In this document: piece by piece, positions 1 through 9,217 of the stretch
Layout: each line of letters opens with the position of its first letter
Numbering within the stretch: position 1 is the first letter of the stretch
Source of the DNA: Perognathus longimembris pacificus
Lineage: Eukaryota > Chordata > Mammalia > Rodentia > Heteromyidae
NCBI RefSeq assembly: GCF_023159225.1
Contig: NC_063166.1
Location: forward strand, 46,183,149-46,247,148
Direction of reading: 5' to 3'
Length of the DNA: 64,000 nt
Notes under the pieces: model-generated
Seen by the model: only the letters and a program-made list of their open reading frames with translations
Told to the model about the DNA's origin: nothing
Database searches by the model: none
Translations under genes and position numbers: made by a program

Positions 1-209
1 TGGTTTATAACAAGTATAATTAACAATGGTATATAGTACACAACATATATCAAAACCATTAAAAGGGGAAATTGAATGTACTTACCATAAGGAAATGATA
101 AATTAGGAAGACTGATACACTCATAACTCTGAGTTGGTAATAACACAATGCATATATAAATTAGAACACCACATTATACTTCTTAGGTGTGTAAAATTAT
201 TTTGTCAAT

Positions 210-349
210 AATGTATGGAGAGGTAAGATCAGACTGGACAGATAGTGGTATTTGCCACATTCCTGGCTGGGGAGGAATAATTGCTCTAGAAGAGCTCATG
301 ATTCTATTTTTTTCTATTTTCGTGCATGCTTGGAATTTTTCATAATGAA
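210..349 (+). mobile_element. Possible ancient L1 3' end
   Basis: The last part, with 'ggaatttttcataatgaaaa', resembles the closing stretch of old mammalian L1 3' UTRs, which end in a similar phrase before the A-rich tail. The sequence upstream (1-209) is A+T-rich and not assigned. This is recognition by eye of a decayed element. A younger L1 tail has inserted directly after it. Confidence 0.35.
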
Positions 350-362
350 AAGACTAAAATGT

Positions 363-757
363 TTTTATTTTTAGCGTACTATGTGAAATTATTTCTTTTA
401 TCTCCCTATGGTTTAGCCTTTATTGTCACTGTATTTAATACCTTGTATTTGATACACTGTATTTGGTACACTAGGTATTGTATATATGTTTGTCTGAATT
501 AGGGAAGGGAAGGGGAACATCAAAATAGTGATAAAAGTGTGAAAGGCAAACCACTGCAACAGCAATACTTACAAGACAATATGCTATCAACTAACTGTAC
601 AACCAGGGTAGTGATGGTGGGAGATTGGGAAGAGGGAAGGTGGGAGAAAAATGAGGGAGGATGTAACAAATTTGACAAGAAGTGTACTCACTACCTTAGG
701 TGTGTATCTGTAACTTCTCTGTGCATCACCTTGACAATAAAAACAAAATAAAAAGGT
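363..757 (+). mobile_element. L1 3' UTR insertion with target duplication
   Basis: A 5'-truncated L1 that contains only 3' UTR and A-rich tail. It shares the order of landmarks seen in the other copies of the window: 'gggaagggaaggggaac', 'caatacttacaaga', a purine-rich block, then 'ctctgtgcatcaccttgacaataaaa'. It is flanked by a perfect 13-bp duplication, aagactaaaatgt, at 350-362 and 758-770, which sets both ends of the insertion. No coding sequence is retained. Confidence 0.85.
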
Positions 758-864
758 AAGACTAAAATGTCTCTTAAAAAACCAAGTGACTTGAAACCAC
801 AAAACAAATTGTACCTTATGTTTAGATATTCATGAAATATAAGAAACACTGCACTAAGATTTTT

Positions 865-1090
865 TTGTCAGTACTGAAACTTGAACTCAAGACCAGGCAC
901 TCTCACGTGGCTCTTTTAATGAATGAATGCTGGCACTCTAAAACTTGAGCCACATCTCTATTTCTGGCTTTTTGCTGGTTAAATGGAGATAGAGTCTTAT
1001 GGACTTTCCTGTCCAGGCTACATTGCAACCAAGCTCTTCAGAGCTCAGCCGTTTGAGTAGCTAAGATTATAGGTGAGAGCCACAGCCATG
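865..1090 (-). mobile_element. 7SL-Geo chimeric SINE
   Basis: Read on the minus strand, this has a B1/Alu-like (7SL-derived) head, including 'gtagctaagattatagg' in plus-strand reading, and then the tRNA-like right arm ('cttgagccacatctc' on plus). It ends in a poly(T) on the plus strand, the A-tail. It is diverged, so older than the IDL-Geo copies. Confidence 0.75.
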
Positions 1091-1110
1091 GTGACTGTCT
1101 TGTGTATATT

Positions 1111-1140
1111 TGTGTGTGTGTGTGCGCGCGCACACATGTG
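1111..1140. repeat. Alternating purine-pyrimidine tract (TG/CG/CA)
   Basis: Thirty bases alternate strictly between pyrimidine and purine: a TG run, then CGCGCG, then CACACATGTG. This is the composition that most readily adopts left-handed Z-DNA under negative supercoiling. It lies between two minus-strand SINEs. Confidence 0.9.
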
Positions 1141-1345
1141 CTGGTTCTGGGGATTGACCTCAGGACATAGGTGCTGTCCTTGTGCTTTTGCGCTCAAGGC
1201 TAGGGCTATCCCACTTGAGCCAAACCTCGACTTCTGGCTCTTTTGCATAATTTGAGATAAGAGTCTCAGGGACTTTCCTGCCTGAGTGGATTTTGAACTG
1301 TGTTCCTCAGTTCTCAGCCTCCTTAGTAGCTAGAATTTGGGTATT
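1141..1345 (-). mobile_element. 7SL-Geo chimeric SINE
   Basis: A second minus-strand copy of the 7SL-headed SINE directly beside the first. The plus strand shows 'gctcaaggctagggc', 'cacttgagcc', 'gactttcctgcctg' and 'ctcagcctccttagtagct', which are the right arm, linker and 7SL head in reverse. No clear target duplication was seen. Confidence 0.75.
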
Positions 1346-1594
1346 TTTTGAATGCATAATTTCATATAAATTATATAGCTTTTGTCATATATAATACCAG
1401 TTCATATATGTCAAAGAAGATTTTCAGCTAGATATGGTTTCTATTAGGACAAATATTTGCCTAGTGCTATTAGGTCAAAAGTCTCAACTTGGGAGGATTT
1501 ATAAGAGTTAAATGATCCTTTACAGTTTTAGCCTTCACATTACAACTGTTGGTACTTAATTTTCTATCACAGGATCTTCAAGAAACATAAAGGA

Positions 1595-1781
1595 GGCTGG
1601 GGATATGGCCTAGTGGCAAGAGTGCTTGTCGTTTATACTTGAAGCCCTGGGTTCAATTCCCCAGCACCACATACATAGAAAATGGCAGAAGTGGTGCTGT
1701 GGCTCAAGTGGCAGAGTGCTAGCCTTGAGCAAAAAGAAGCCCTGAGTCCAAGGCCCAGGACTGGAAAAAAAAGAAAAGAAA
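1595..1781 (+). mobile_element. IDL-Geo dimeric SINE
   Basis: The left monomer begins 'ggctggggatatggcctag' and carries a tRNA-like A box and the B box GGTTCAATTCC. The right monomer starts at 'gtggtgctgtggctcaag' and runs into an A-rich tail. The copy is flanked by agaaacataaagga (1581-1594) and agaaatataaagga (1782-1795), a 14-bp duplication with one mismatch. Part of the right arm is missing ('agggacagtgctcagg' is absent), so this is a shortened copy. Confidence 0.9.
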
Positions 1782-1795
1782 AGAAATATAAAGGA

Positions 1796-2369
1796 CACAT
1801 TCAAAAGAATTGATTAGTATAAACCTCAAATTTTTATAACTCATCAAGGGTTTACGGAAAAGTTGACAGGAATGGAGAAGAGCAGTGTTATGCTCTGAGT
1901 TAATGTTTGTTGGTTGAGTCAAGTGATTTACAGTTTTACTGTACTGTTAATGCCAAGTCAATATTTTCTTGAAACAAAAGTATGCTTGTCTCAATGTTCA
2001 ATTATGTGAATTATTTGCATAAATGAAGAGTTAAATAATTCAAAACATCAAAGAAAAAATGGCAGTGTAATTTATTTTCTCTCAGATATCTTGATGCATA
2101 CAAATGAAATCTGAACTTCTCAAGAAAGTTATTACTTATTTATGACCTACATATAAAAGCATGAGAATGTGTATTGAAATTTGGCACATGATTAATAGTT
2201 GTCTATACTCCTCTAACTTGAAAAGTCAATAAGCAGAAGATTGTAGTTATAATAGATATCAATGCATAAACTGTCTAAAAACCCTACAGAATATATTTTA
2301 CTTTACCAGGTTGTGATTTCATTTCCATTGGGCACATATCCAATGTTTTGCTTTTATTATTTATTTATT
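1796..2369. other. Unassigned A+T-rich sequence
   Basis: No gene, repeat family or regulatory cluster was recognised here. Short open frames are consistent with chance. Confidence 0.5.
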
Positions 2370-2424
2370 TGCCAGTCTTGGGTCTTGAACTATATCCCTG
2401 AAGAATTTATTTTTTTATTTTTTG

Positions 2425-2643
2425 GTGCCTATCCTGGAGCTTGAACTCAAGAGCCTGAGCACTGTCCCTGAGCTTTTTGTGTTCAAGGCTAGTGCTTTAA
2501 CACTTGAGTCACAATTCCACTTATGGATATTTTGGTGGTTAATTGGAGAAAACAGGCTCAGAGACTTTTCCTGCCTGGGCTGGCTTTGAACTGTGATCTC
2601 CAGATCTTCGAATCTTCTTAGTAGCTAAGATTACAGGCATCGT
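2425..2643 (-). mobile_element. 7SL-Geo chimeric SINE
   Basis: A minus-strand copy. On the plus strand the right arm ('gagcactgtccctgagc', 'gttcaaggctagtgc') is followed by the linker and the 7SL head ('cttagtagctaagattac'). A partial second right arm, 'gccagtcttgggtcttg', lies just upstream at about 2370-2400. Confidence 0.75.
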
Positions 2644-2699
2644 TTAATGGCACCAGACTATTGAACATTTTTATGTCTTCTTTGAAGAAATGTTTATTC

Positions 2700-2960
2700 A
2701 GGTATTTTGATTATTATTATTTTTTTACTTTTAGCATTGTGCTTTATGAGTTCTTTGTTTCTTTACATAATTTGAATATTAACATTTTCACAAAAATACA
2801 TTGTGCCAAAATTCTCTCACAATCCAAAGGCTGTCTTTCCATTTTGGATTGTTTCCTTGGCTGTGCAGTTTTGCACTCTAATGTGGTACCTCCTGTTTAT
2901 TTCTGCTTTGAGGTTTTCCATTCTTTGTATCTGTCTATTTTCAGTTTCTACATTTTCCCT
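2700..2960 (-). mobile_element. Old L1 ORF2/3' region fragment
   Basis: The plus strand carries phrases typical of the reverse complement of mammalian L1 ORF2, such as 'tatgagttctttgtttc', 'gaatattaacattttca' and 'gtttccttggctgtgcag'. It is heavily decayed, and the ORFs of 121 and 88 aa that overlap it are antisense L1 sequence and not genes. Confidence 0.55.
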
Positions 2961-3405
2961 ATTGCTCTTTTCTCCAATAATTTGCAAATTATTAATCTTA
3001 TTTTTATATCAGTTTCCTCACCATAAAAGAAAAACTCTGCAGATAGCTATGGGAGTAATTTATCACTGAGTATTAATTGTTCTGTGGTCACTGAATAGTA
3101 ATTGATCCGTTTATAATCTTTATATTTCATTATGCTAATTTCCTACTTTTATTGTAAGAGTGGAGAATTTCAGAGATGTCTTTTTCTCATTTTATATTTG
3201 TTTACCTTCAGAAGTTATTTCTGTGCTTAAATTGTTTCATGCATTATTGACACACAGTAGAACACAGATTCCATAATCAGAGGTTTGTTTTTCACATTCC
3301 TTTATTCTTTCCCAATACTATATCTTTTTTGTCTGTGTCATCTATTGTTTTATTCAGGCTTACTGGTTGCTTTATTTCTCCAGGTAACACTCTCAGGTCT
3401 GCCTC
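2961..3405. other. Unassigned sequence
   Basis: A+T-rich and without a recognised element. The first part may still be old L1 antisense sequence. Confidence 0.4.
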
Positions 3406-3409
3406 GGAA

Positions 3410-3818
3410 AAATGACCCCTTCACTTTGTGAAAAATGGCCCCTTCCCTTTGTTCTACCTCCATGCACATGTGGCCCTTTCTTGAAGTCCCTATGCAGCAC
3501 CTGTGTAGCCACAGTAACTGGTGCCCAGGGGAGGGGGGCTATAGGAGGTACCCCAGGCTCTGAGGTCATGTCCTCCTCAATCCAGTCACACCTCCCTCAG
3601 TGAGAAGTTCCCAGGCTCTGAGATCATGTCCCCATCCACTGTGGCCACACCCCTCCCCCCTCCCTGTAATGGATCTCCAACATCTGTTCCTCCCTCTTCA
3701 CACCTTCATCTGGTGCCCCTTCTACACACTACATCTCATCGGGACCGGCAGATTCAGTTTCTCCTAATAAACTCTGCCTTAACAACCATGTGGCAGTCTC
3801 CTTCCTGCAGGCCTTACA
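3410..3818 (+). mobile_element. Endogenous retrovirus LTR
   Basis: The element ends in CA at 3817-3818, two bases before a primer binding site, as a 5' LTR should. A polyadenylation signal AATAAA lies at 3766-3771. The U3 part has an imperfect tandem duplication, copies at about 3551-3598 and 3609-3656 (spacing 58 bp), sharing 'ccaggctctgag'. A second LTR of the same family lies inverted at 5655-6080; matching blocks include 'tccctttgttct', 'cttgaagtccct' and 'tcagtttctcctaataaac'. The left boundary is approximate. The overlapping short open frames are chance products. Confidence 0.85.
3766..3771 (+). promoter_or_regulatory. LTR polyadenylation signal
   Basis: AATAAA about 50 bp before the LTR end, the usual R/U5 position. 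The same context occurs in the inverted LTR (plus-strand reading 'gagtttattaggagaaac' near 5703). Confidence 0.7.
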
Positions 3819-3820
3819 TA

Positions 3821-3838
3821 TGGTGCTGAAACCTGGGA
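3821..3838 (+). other. Retroviral primer binding site, tRNA-Phe type
   Basis: TGGTGCTGAAACCTGGGA follows the LTR end after two bases. It differs from the complement of the tRNA-Phe 3' end (TGGTGCCGAAACCCGGGA, from general knowledge) at two positions, both C to T and both at CpG dinucleotides, as expected from methylation decay. Confidence 0.75.
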
Positions 3839-4440
3839 GAAGATACGGCCAGGAGCTTCTGGAACCTCTCCTCACTTTCTTTCTGAGGGTCATTCTGCCT
3901 CCTGTCCCCCTCATCCACGAACCCAAGCTGTCAAAGGAGTCCCACTCCAGACTTCTGGCTTTACCATTTTGGCCATGCATTCACTACACATCTCTTGCTT
4001 CCTGTCTACCTCTGGTGAATGATTCCCTTCTATGGGTCCCTCTATTTCTTCTCTCTCCCTCTCTACCTCTTTCTGTCTGTCTCTCTCTTTCCCTCCCCCC
4101 CCCCCCAATGCCAAAGGGACCCTCTATGCCTTTTGGCCTACTTTCTACATGCCCAGGGACTCTTGACTATCTCCTTACCAGACGCCCTCTAAAGAGTTCC
4201 AAAAAGCCCAAACACCTTATTTTTATTGCCAACATTTCTCCCAATGCAATGGTATCTGGCCAGAGGTTCTACACATTTGGACTTTCTGTACTTTCCTCAC
4301 TCTTCTCTCTGTTTGTATGTCTCCCAGTCTCTCTCTGTTGACCTTCACCTCTGTAGGACTGACACAGGATGGGGGTGGGCATAAGCCTCCCAGCCATTTC
4401 CTCTAGAAAGGGAACTTTCCTTGTCTTGTAGTAGTTCAAC
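3839..4440 (+). mobile_element. Probable ERV internal leader, decayed
   Basis: This is the sequence directly downstream of the primer binding site and so probably the 5' leader and start of the internal region. It includes a C12 run at 4095-4106. A 183-codon frame spans much of it, but it starts upstream of the primer binding site, is rich in low-complexity Leu/Ser/Pro, and shows no motif I can tie to gag, pol or env. I therefore do not call a gene. Confidence 0.5.
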
Positions 4441-4449
4441 CCCACCTAT

Positions 4450-4700
4450 TCTCTCTCTCTCTCTGTCTCTCTCTCTGTCTCTGCCTCTCTCTGTGTCTCT
4501 GCCTTTCTCTCTTTGTCCCTGTCTCTGTCTCTGCCTCTGTCTCTGCCTCTCTTTCTCTGTCTCTCTGTCTCTGCCTCTCTCTGTGTCTCTGCCTTTCTCT
4601 CTCTGTCTCTCTCTGTCTCTGCCTCTCTCTGTCTCTGCCTCTCTTTCTCTGTCTCTCTGTCTCTGCCTCTCTCTGTCTCTCTGTCTCTCTCTCTGTCTCT

Positions 4701-4731
<31 letters not shown>
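4450..4731. repeat. CTCTGT-type pyrimidine simple repeat
   Basis: About 280 bp of CTCTCT, CTCTGT and CTGCCT units with higher-order repetition. The long Ser/Leu- and Arg/Glu-rich open frames on both strands across this tract are artefacts of the repeat. Confidence 0.95.
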
Positions 4732-4734
4732 CTT

Positions 4735-5636
4735 GTGCCCTTGGAAAACTATAATGATTTTCTGGTCAACAAGGCTTAATTGGCTCCATGGGTCAAAGAA
4801 GGAAAAAAAAAGAGAAACTTTTAAACTCAGGCCAAAAATGTGTCTGTTTCCCAAGTATGTAGGCTAGCTTGGTACAGAGCTGACAGTGATTTCTATCTTA
4901 ATTAGTATTCTAAAGTGCCATATTCAGTTAAAAAATTAACTAGATTGTTTAATCAGTTGCTGTTTCAAAACTCTTATGTCTACTATTGAGTTTTGTCATT
5001 ACAGATTTTCTCCTCTGAAGCATTTACTCAGACCCACAGAGGAATAAATAACTCTTACAAGTATTTATTGGTCAAATTTAACTTCTATTCTTAATAAGTT
5101 CCAGGTATATCATGCTTAAAAATTATTTCTGTTGAACTCCTTGTTGCTTGAACTGGAAATAAAGAAAGGATCTACTGGCAAAAATTCATTTAATCTGTCA
5201 GACACCTTCCCCTCCAACATGGGACATGCCATCAGCCAACTGAGATGTGCCATGCCAGCCACAAACAAAAATGGCAATTGAGACATCATCCCACCCAAAA
5301 GACACCTCCCAGACCCCCAGGACAAGGCTAGTCATGGTGACAAGGGAATGATGTCAGATTCTAAATGGAGTCAATTTGTGCCTGCACTTTCAAAATTAAC
5401 CAGAGCTGGGAGATCAGAAAGAAAATAGTTAATAAACATGCCTGTTTAATATTCATACCCCTTTCTTCTGATTGAATAGGAATGTATATAGAGTCTTAGA
5501 CTCAGGACAGTTTGCCCTGGCAACATTCCTGGATCTTTCATACACATTTATAATCAAGACATTTAAAATCTATAGTCCAGTTCAGGCAATGAGCAAGGCT
5601 TCCTTCCTCAATCCAAGGACTAGAGATCCTATCTCC
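4735..5636. mobile_element. Sequence between the two facing LTRs
   Basis: Both LTRs point inward, so each should be followed by its own internal sequence here. The part nearest 5636 on the minus strand continues from the primer binding site ('acctgggaggagata') and parallels the plus copy for about 30 bp before the two diverge. I recognise no retroviral protein motif. Where one element ends and the other starts cannot be set by eye. Confidence 0.35.
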
Positions 5637-5654
5637 TCCCAGGTCTAGGCACCA
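5637..5654 (-). other. Retroviral primer binding site, tRNA-Phe type
   Basis: On the minus strand this reads TGGTGCCTAGACCTGGGA, three mismatches from the tRNA-Phe complement. It sits directly after the inverted LTR, mirroring 3821-3838. Confidence 0.65.
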
Positions 5655-5728
5655 TAGGTAAGGAGTAGTGAAAGGAGATTTCCACATAGGTGTTCAGGAA
5701 GAGAGTTTATTAGGAGAAACTGAACATA

Positions 5729-5795
<67 letters not shown>

Positions 5796-6080
5796 GAGAT
5801 GTATTGTACAGAAGGGCACCAGATGGAGGTGTTTAGAGGGGGACTACTGATGAAAATTGATTGTATAGAGACAGGACAGATAGAAAGTGTAGCTTGAAGG
5901 AAGCATGCATGACGGGGCAAGGGAGGATGAGACTTCTAAGGAAGGGGACTTCAGAGCCTGGGGTACCTCTACTGCCTCCAGGTGCACTAGTTACTTTGGT
6001 TATACAGGTGCTGGGTAGGGACTTCAAGGAAGGGCCACATGTACTCGGAGGAAGAACAAAGGGAAAGAACCATAGCTGTC
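5655..6080 (-). mobile_element. Inverted LTR of the same ERV family
   Basis: The reverse complement aligns with the LTR at 3410-3818: 'ccctttgttct', 'acatgtggccctt', 'cttgaagtccct', 'ggtaccccaggctctga', then 'ccatctggtgccc' and the AATAAA context. Only one copy of the U3 repeat is visible. A 63-bp CA/TG microsatellite lies in the region corresponding to 'catctcatcggg' of the plus copy. The outer boundary is approximate. Confidence 0.85.
5730..5792. repeat. (AC)n microsatellite inside the inverted LTR
   Basis: An uninterrupted run of about 31 AC units. It separates two blocks of LTR that are nearly adjacent in the plus-strand copy. Confidence 0.98.
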
Positions 6081-6124
6081 AGTGAATGATAATGTTTTTC
6101 TCCTTGGTATGAAAACAATAAGCT

Positions 6125-6472
6125 CTTGTTTCCATACCTTAGAGTTCATTTTGCTTAGCATCATCTTATATGATCATATGTACTATATTTGATTTCGGAA
6201 CCCTGGGTATTGTATATACATTTATCTGAATTAGGGAAGGGAAGGGGAACAGCAGAATGGTAAGACAAAGTATAAGGGAAAAACCAATGCAACAGCAATA
6301 CTCACAAGACAATATATTGGAAATTAAGTGTACAACTTGGGGGGGGGCTTAGGTGGACTAGGCATGAAGGGAAGGTAGGGAAAAACAAGGGGGGGTAATA
6401 AGTATGACAAGAATGTACTCACTAGCTTACTTATCTAACTGTACATCATCTTGATAATAAAATTAAATTTAA
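6125..6472 (+). mobile_element. L1 3' UTR insertion with target duplication
   Basis: It contains L1 3' UTR only: 'gttcattttgcttagcatc', 'gggaagggaaggggaac', a G9 run at 6339-6347, then 'ttgataataaaattaaa'. It is flanked by the perfect 13-bp duplication aaaacaataagct at 6112-6124 and 6473-6485. The copy is about 348 bp long, so heavily 5'-truncated. Confidence 0.88.
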
Positions 6473-6621
6473 AAAACAATAAGCTATCTACATATGCATT
6501 TTTCTCTTAGAACTCATAGAAATCGATAGATAGAATTTAATGTTAAATAAGATTTTTTGTTACTCATTATTTTTTATTATAGATAGTAAGGACATAATCA
6601 ATTTTAAAACATCATGTGTAT

Positions 6622-6677
<56 letters not shown>
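6622..6677. repeat. (TG)n(AG)n compound microsatellite
   Basis: A TG run changes directly into an AG run. A compound of the same type recurs at 14694-14745. Confidence 0.97.
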
Positions 6678-6680
<3 letters not shown>

Positions 6681-6857
6681 AGTGTGCTGTGTATGTGTTT
6701 CCTGCCTAGATTCTTGGAGAAAAACAACTTGAACTTTTCAAAATGTTACCATGTGTTAGACTTTTCCCTTAATCTTGCCTGGATTTCAGTGTTTCTATTA
6801 AGAAACCTATTTATATTCTATTCTAGAAATCTTAGCTATTACTTCTAAAAAACTATT

Positions 6858-7130
6858 TTTTCCATGTGGTTCTTGCCTGTAATTATAACTATTCAGGTGG
6901 CTGAGATCTGAGGATCACAGTTGATAGCCTGCCCAAGCAGGAAAGTTTATGAGAATTTTATCTTCAACAAACTACTCAAAGACAAAAAACAAACAAAAAC
7001 AAACAAACAAAAAAAACAACAACCACAAAAAAAAAAAAAAACTAGAAGTGGAGCTGTGGCTCAATAGAGTGCTAGCTTTAAGCACAATAGCAGTGTTCAG
7101 GCCCTGAATTAAAGCCCCAGAAAGGCATAA
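6858..7130 (+). mobile_element. 7SL-Geo chimeric SINE with expanded linker
   Basis: The 7SL head ('cttgcctgtaattataac', 'ctgagatctgaggatcac') is followed by the linker, then by an A/C-rich expansion at about 6980-7040, then by the right arm ('gtggagctgtggctcaa'). The A-rich joint between the monomers has grown as a simple repeat. Confidence 0.8.
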
Positions 7131-7299
7131 AATTTCTTTTCTTTCATATTTCCTTCTCAGTAGCCATCTCCATCTCTTTCTAGTTCTCCTTCTCTTCCTC
7201 CTCATCTTTCTCTCTCTATCTTTGTCTCTCTTTCCTTTTTTCCATAGCATGAGCAGAATAACCCTACAAATCAGTATCATGTTGTTACTTAAACTCTGT

Positions 7300-7754
7300 T
7301 ACTCTGGTCAGGCTATAATACCTCTCTCCTCCCTAGGAGAAAAGGAACAGAGTTAACATTAGAAAAAATGAACATATTCACAGAAAACTAAAGGTGGGAT
7401 TGGCATTTTGTCAGGCAGGGAGCCTGAACACATTGGGAATCTGGAATGGAAGATGTTGAGACTTTAACACTAAGTGTGCTTACCTTCGAGCCATTTTTTT
7501 CCTCTCATTGCTAATACTTAAAATAATCATTTTTCTGAAGAACCTCATAAAAAAGCTGATTGCAACAGTTCATGTCAGAAAGGAAAACTGGCACATGGGA
7601 AACTGGCAGAGCCCAAAGGTGAGAACACACACACCTTCTACAAGACAAAGGGTCATTTGCAAATTCCTCTACATTCCTACACACTGTTCCACACAGTGGC
7701 TCCCAAGGCTAGACTACTTTTTTATTAAGAAGTCCTTGTGATTGGCAAAGCAGT
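7300..7754. other. Unique sequence without recognised element
   Basis: No repeat family or gene was recognised. It precedes the enhancer-like cluster. Confidence 0.45.
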
Positions 7755-8060
7755 CATTAGCTTATGCAAATTACCGTGGGTTACAAAAAAGGGACCTTTT
7801 AAGCTGCCTATTACTTTATTATTGCTGAAAGAAAGAAAAGGAAATCATAAAGGAAAGGGGGTGGGGAGAATTAAGGTTCTAATAACAGTGAGAGCTTGCT
7901 GCCCTGGTTGAGTCTCTTGCTGTGTTTGAATGATTTTTCTTTGTGGAAGGCTTTGCACTGGGCTATTTTTAGCATCTCTTTAATAATTGAGCTGTAGCAA
8001 TTGTGCTCAGCTGCTGGAACAGGCAGCGAAAATAGCAGCTCAAAGACGTAGTGCAGGAGG
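7755..8060. promoter_or_regulatory. Possible enhancer or conserved non-coding element
   Basis: This repeat-free stretch holds an exact octamer ATGCAAAT (7764-7771), an exact MEF2 consensus CTATTTTTAG (7963-7972), an E-box CAGCTG (8008-8013), and TAAT/CAATTG-type homeodomain-like words between them. The sites are seen directly; enhancer function and conservation are inference. Such words also occur by chance, so only the clustering outside repeats is notable. Confidence 0.3.
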
Positions 8061-8940
8061 GTCACAATTTAAGTCAAGCTGTATTGTGGAGCACACCTTT
8101 CTCACAGGTAGAATGCTGAAGTATAGGGGGTTGGGACAGAATGCCAAGAAGCGTGGAAAGAGAGACAAAAGAAGTGATAAGTGGAGGAGCATTGGGTTTA
8201 CATTTTATGTTGTCGGTATCATTGATCTTTTATTTTGTTGAAAGAAGCTGAGATGGGGTCCCACTGTCCTTACCAATCTATAGCATCAACAGGACAGAAA
8301 AATAAATGTCTCTTTCAACAGATATTATCCTTTTTCCTAGTCTTTATATTCATATCACCATGAATCCCACAAAATTGTAGATGGATGAAATTAAGAAGTT
8401 AGAGAGAGAGGGAGAGAGGGAGAACTTTGAATATTGAATATGGAACTGACTGTGAAGAAAGCTCAGCTCAATTTCCTCTCAGAATTTTCCAGTCCTCAAA
8501 GGGCATAGGCACAGGAATAGATGAATTGGGAAAATATTGTTGGATATTTCAAAGCACAATTTTCAGATCTATTACCAAATACATGATGTAGGTCAATAAG
8601 CCAATCATTGGGCATGGCATATATTTCCCTTAGCTGGGATTGCCAGCTCTCTTCTGAGAGAATCTGACAAAACCAAAGAGAAACAGAGACTTGCCAAATG
8701 GATACTTAATAAATGTCATCTATTCACTTAGTGGAGATATTTGACCTGAGTAATTTATACAAGTAAAAGTAACTAAATGCATGCATAATAGGATAATTTC
8801 CAATTAATGAAATGATCCTACTTAAAACAAGGAGTTAAATGGCCTTAGATCTGTTTGTAGCTAGGCAGACTCTACTAATGAGGTTGTGAGATTTCCTCTG
8901 CATTTTCTTCTTCTTTTACTTTTCCTGTAGTACTTCCCTT
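8061..8940. other. Unique sequence with short GA run
   Basis: Contains a GA/GGGA run at about 8401-8422 and otherwise nothing recognised. Confidence 0.45.
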
Positions 8941-8944
8941 CCTT

Positions 8945-9005
8945 TATGTGTGTACATGCGTGTATGTGTGTGTGTGAGCGCATGTGCGTTTGTGCGTGCA
9001 CGTGC
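8945..9005. repeat. Degenerate TG/CG repeat
   Basis: TG-rich with interspersed CG and CA, ending 'gtgcgtgcacgtgcagg'. It adjoins the tail of a minus-strand SINE. Confidence 0.85.
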
Positions 9006-9006
9006 A

Positions 9007-9217
9007 GGTACTAGGCCTTGAACTCATGGCCTGGGCACTTTCTTTTAGCTTTATCACTCAAGGCTGATATTCCATCACTTGACCTAAAACTCTACTTCAG
9101 TCTTTCTGGTAGTTTACTGGAGGTCAAACTCACATGGTATTTTCTGCCAGAGCTGGCTTCAACCTGAGGTCCTCAGATCTCAGCTCCCTAAGTAGCGGGG
9201 ATACAAATGTGAGCCAG
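9007..9217 (-). mobile_element. 7SL-Geo chimeric SINE, diverged
   Basis: The plus strand shows the right arm ('ccttgaactcatggcctg', 'cactcaaggctgatattcc') and then the 7SL head ('ctcagatctcagctcc', 'aagtagcggggata') in reverse. Confidence 0.7.

Noticed and set aside
2661..3069. 121- and 88-codon hydrophobic frames as membrane proteins
   Set aside because: They lie antisense to old L1 sequence, whose T-rich reverse strand gives Phe/Leu/Ile-rich frames.
3790..4341. 183-codon plus-strand frame after the LTR as a possible gag
   Set aside because: It starts upstream of the primer binding site inside the LTR, is low in complexity and shows no retroviral motif.
4345..4867. Open frames of 148 and 169 codons on both strands
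   Set aside because: They translate the CTCTGT simple repeat (Ser/Leu on one strand, Arg/Glu on the other) and have no other content.
5730..5792. CRISPR-like or other regular array
   Set aside because: Dinucleotide microsatellite without spacers; the window is mammalian.
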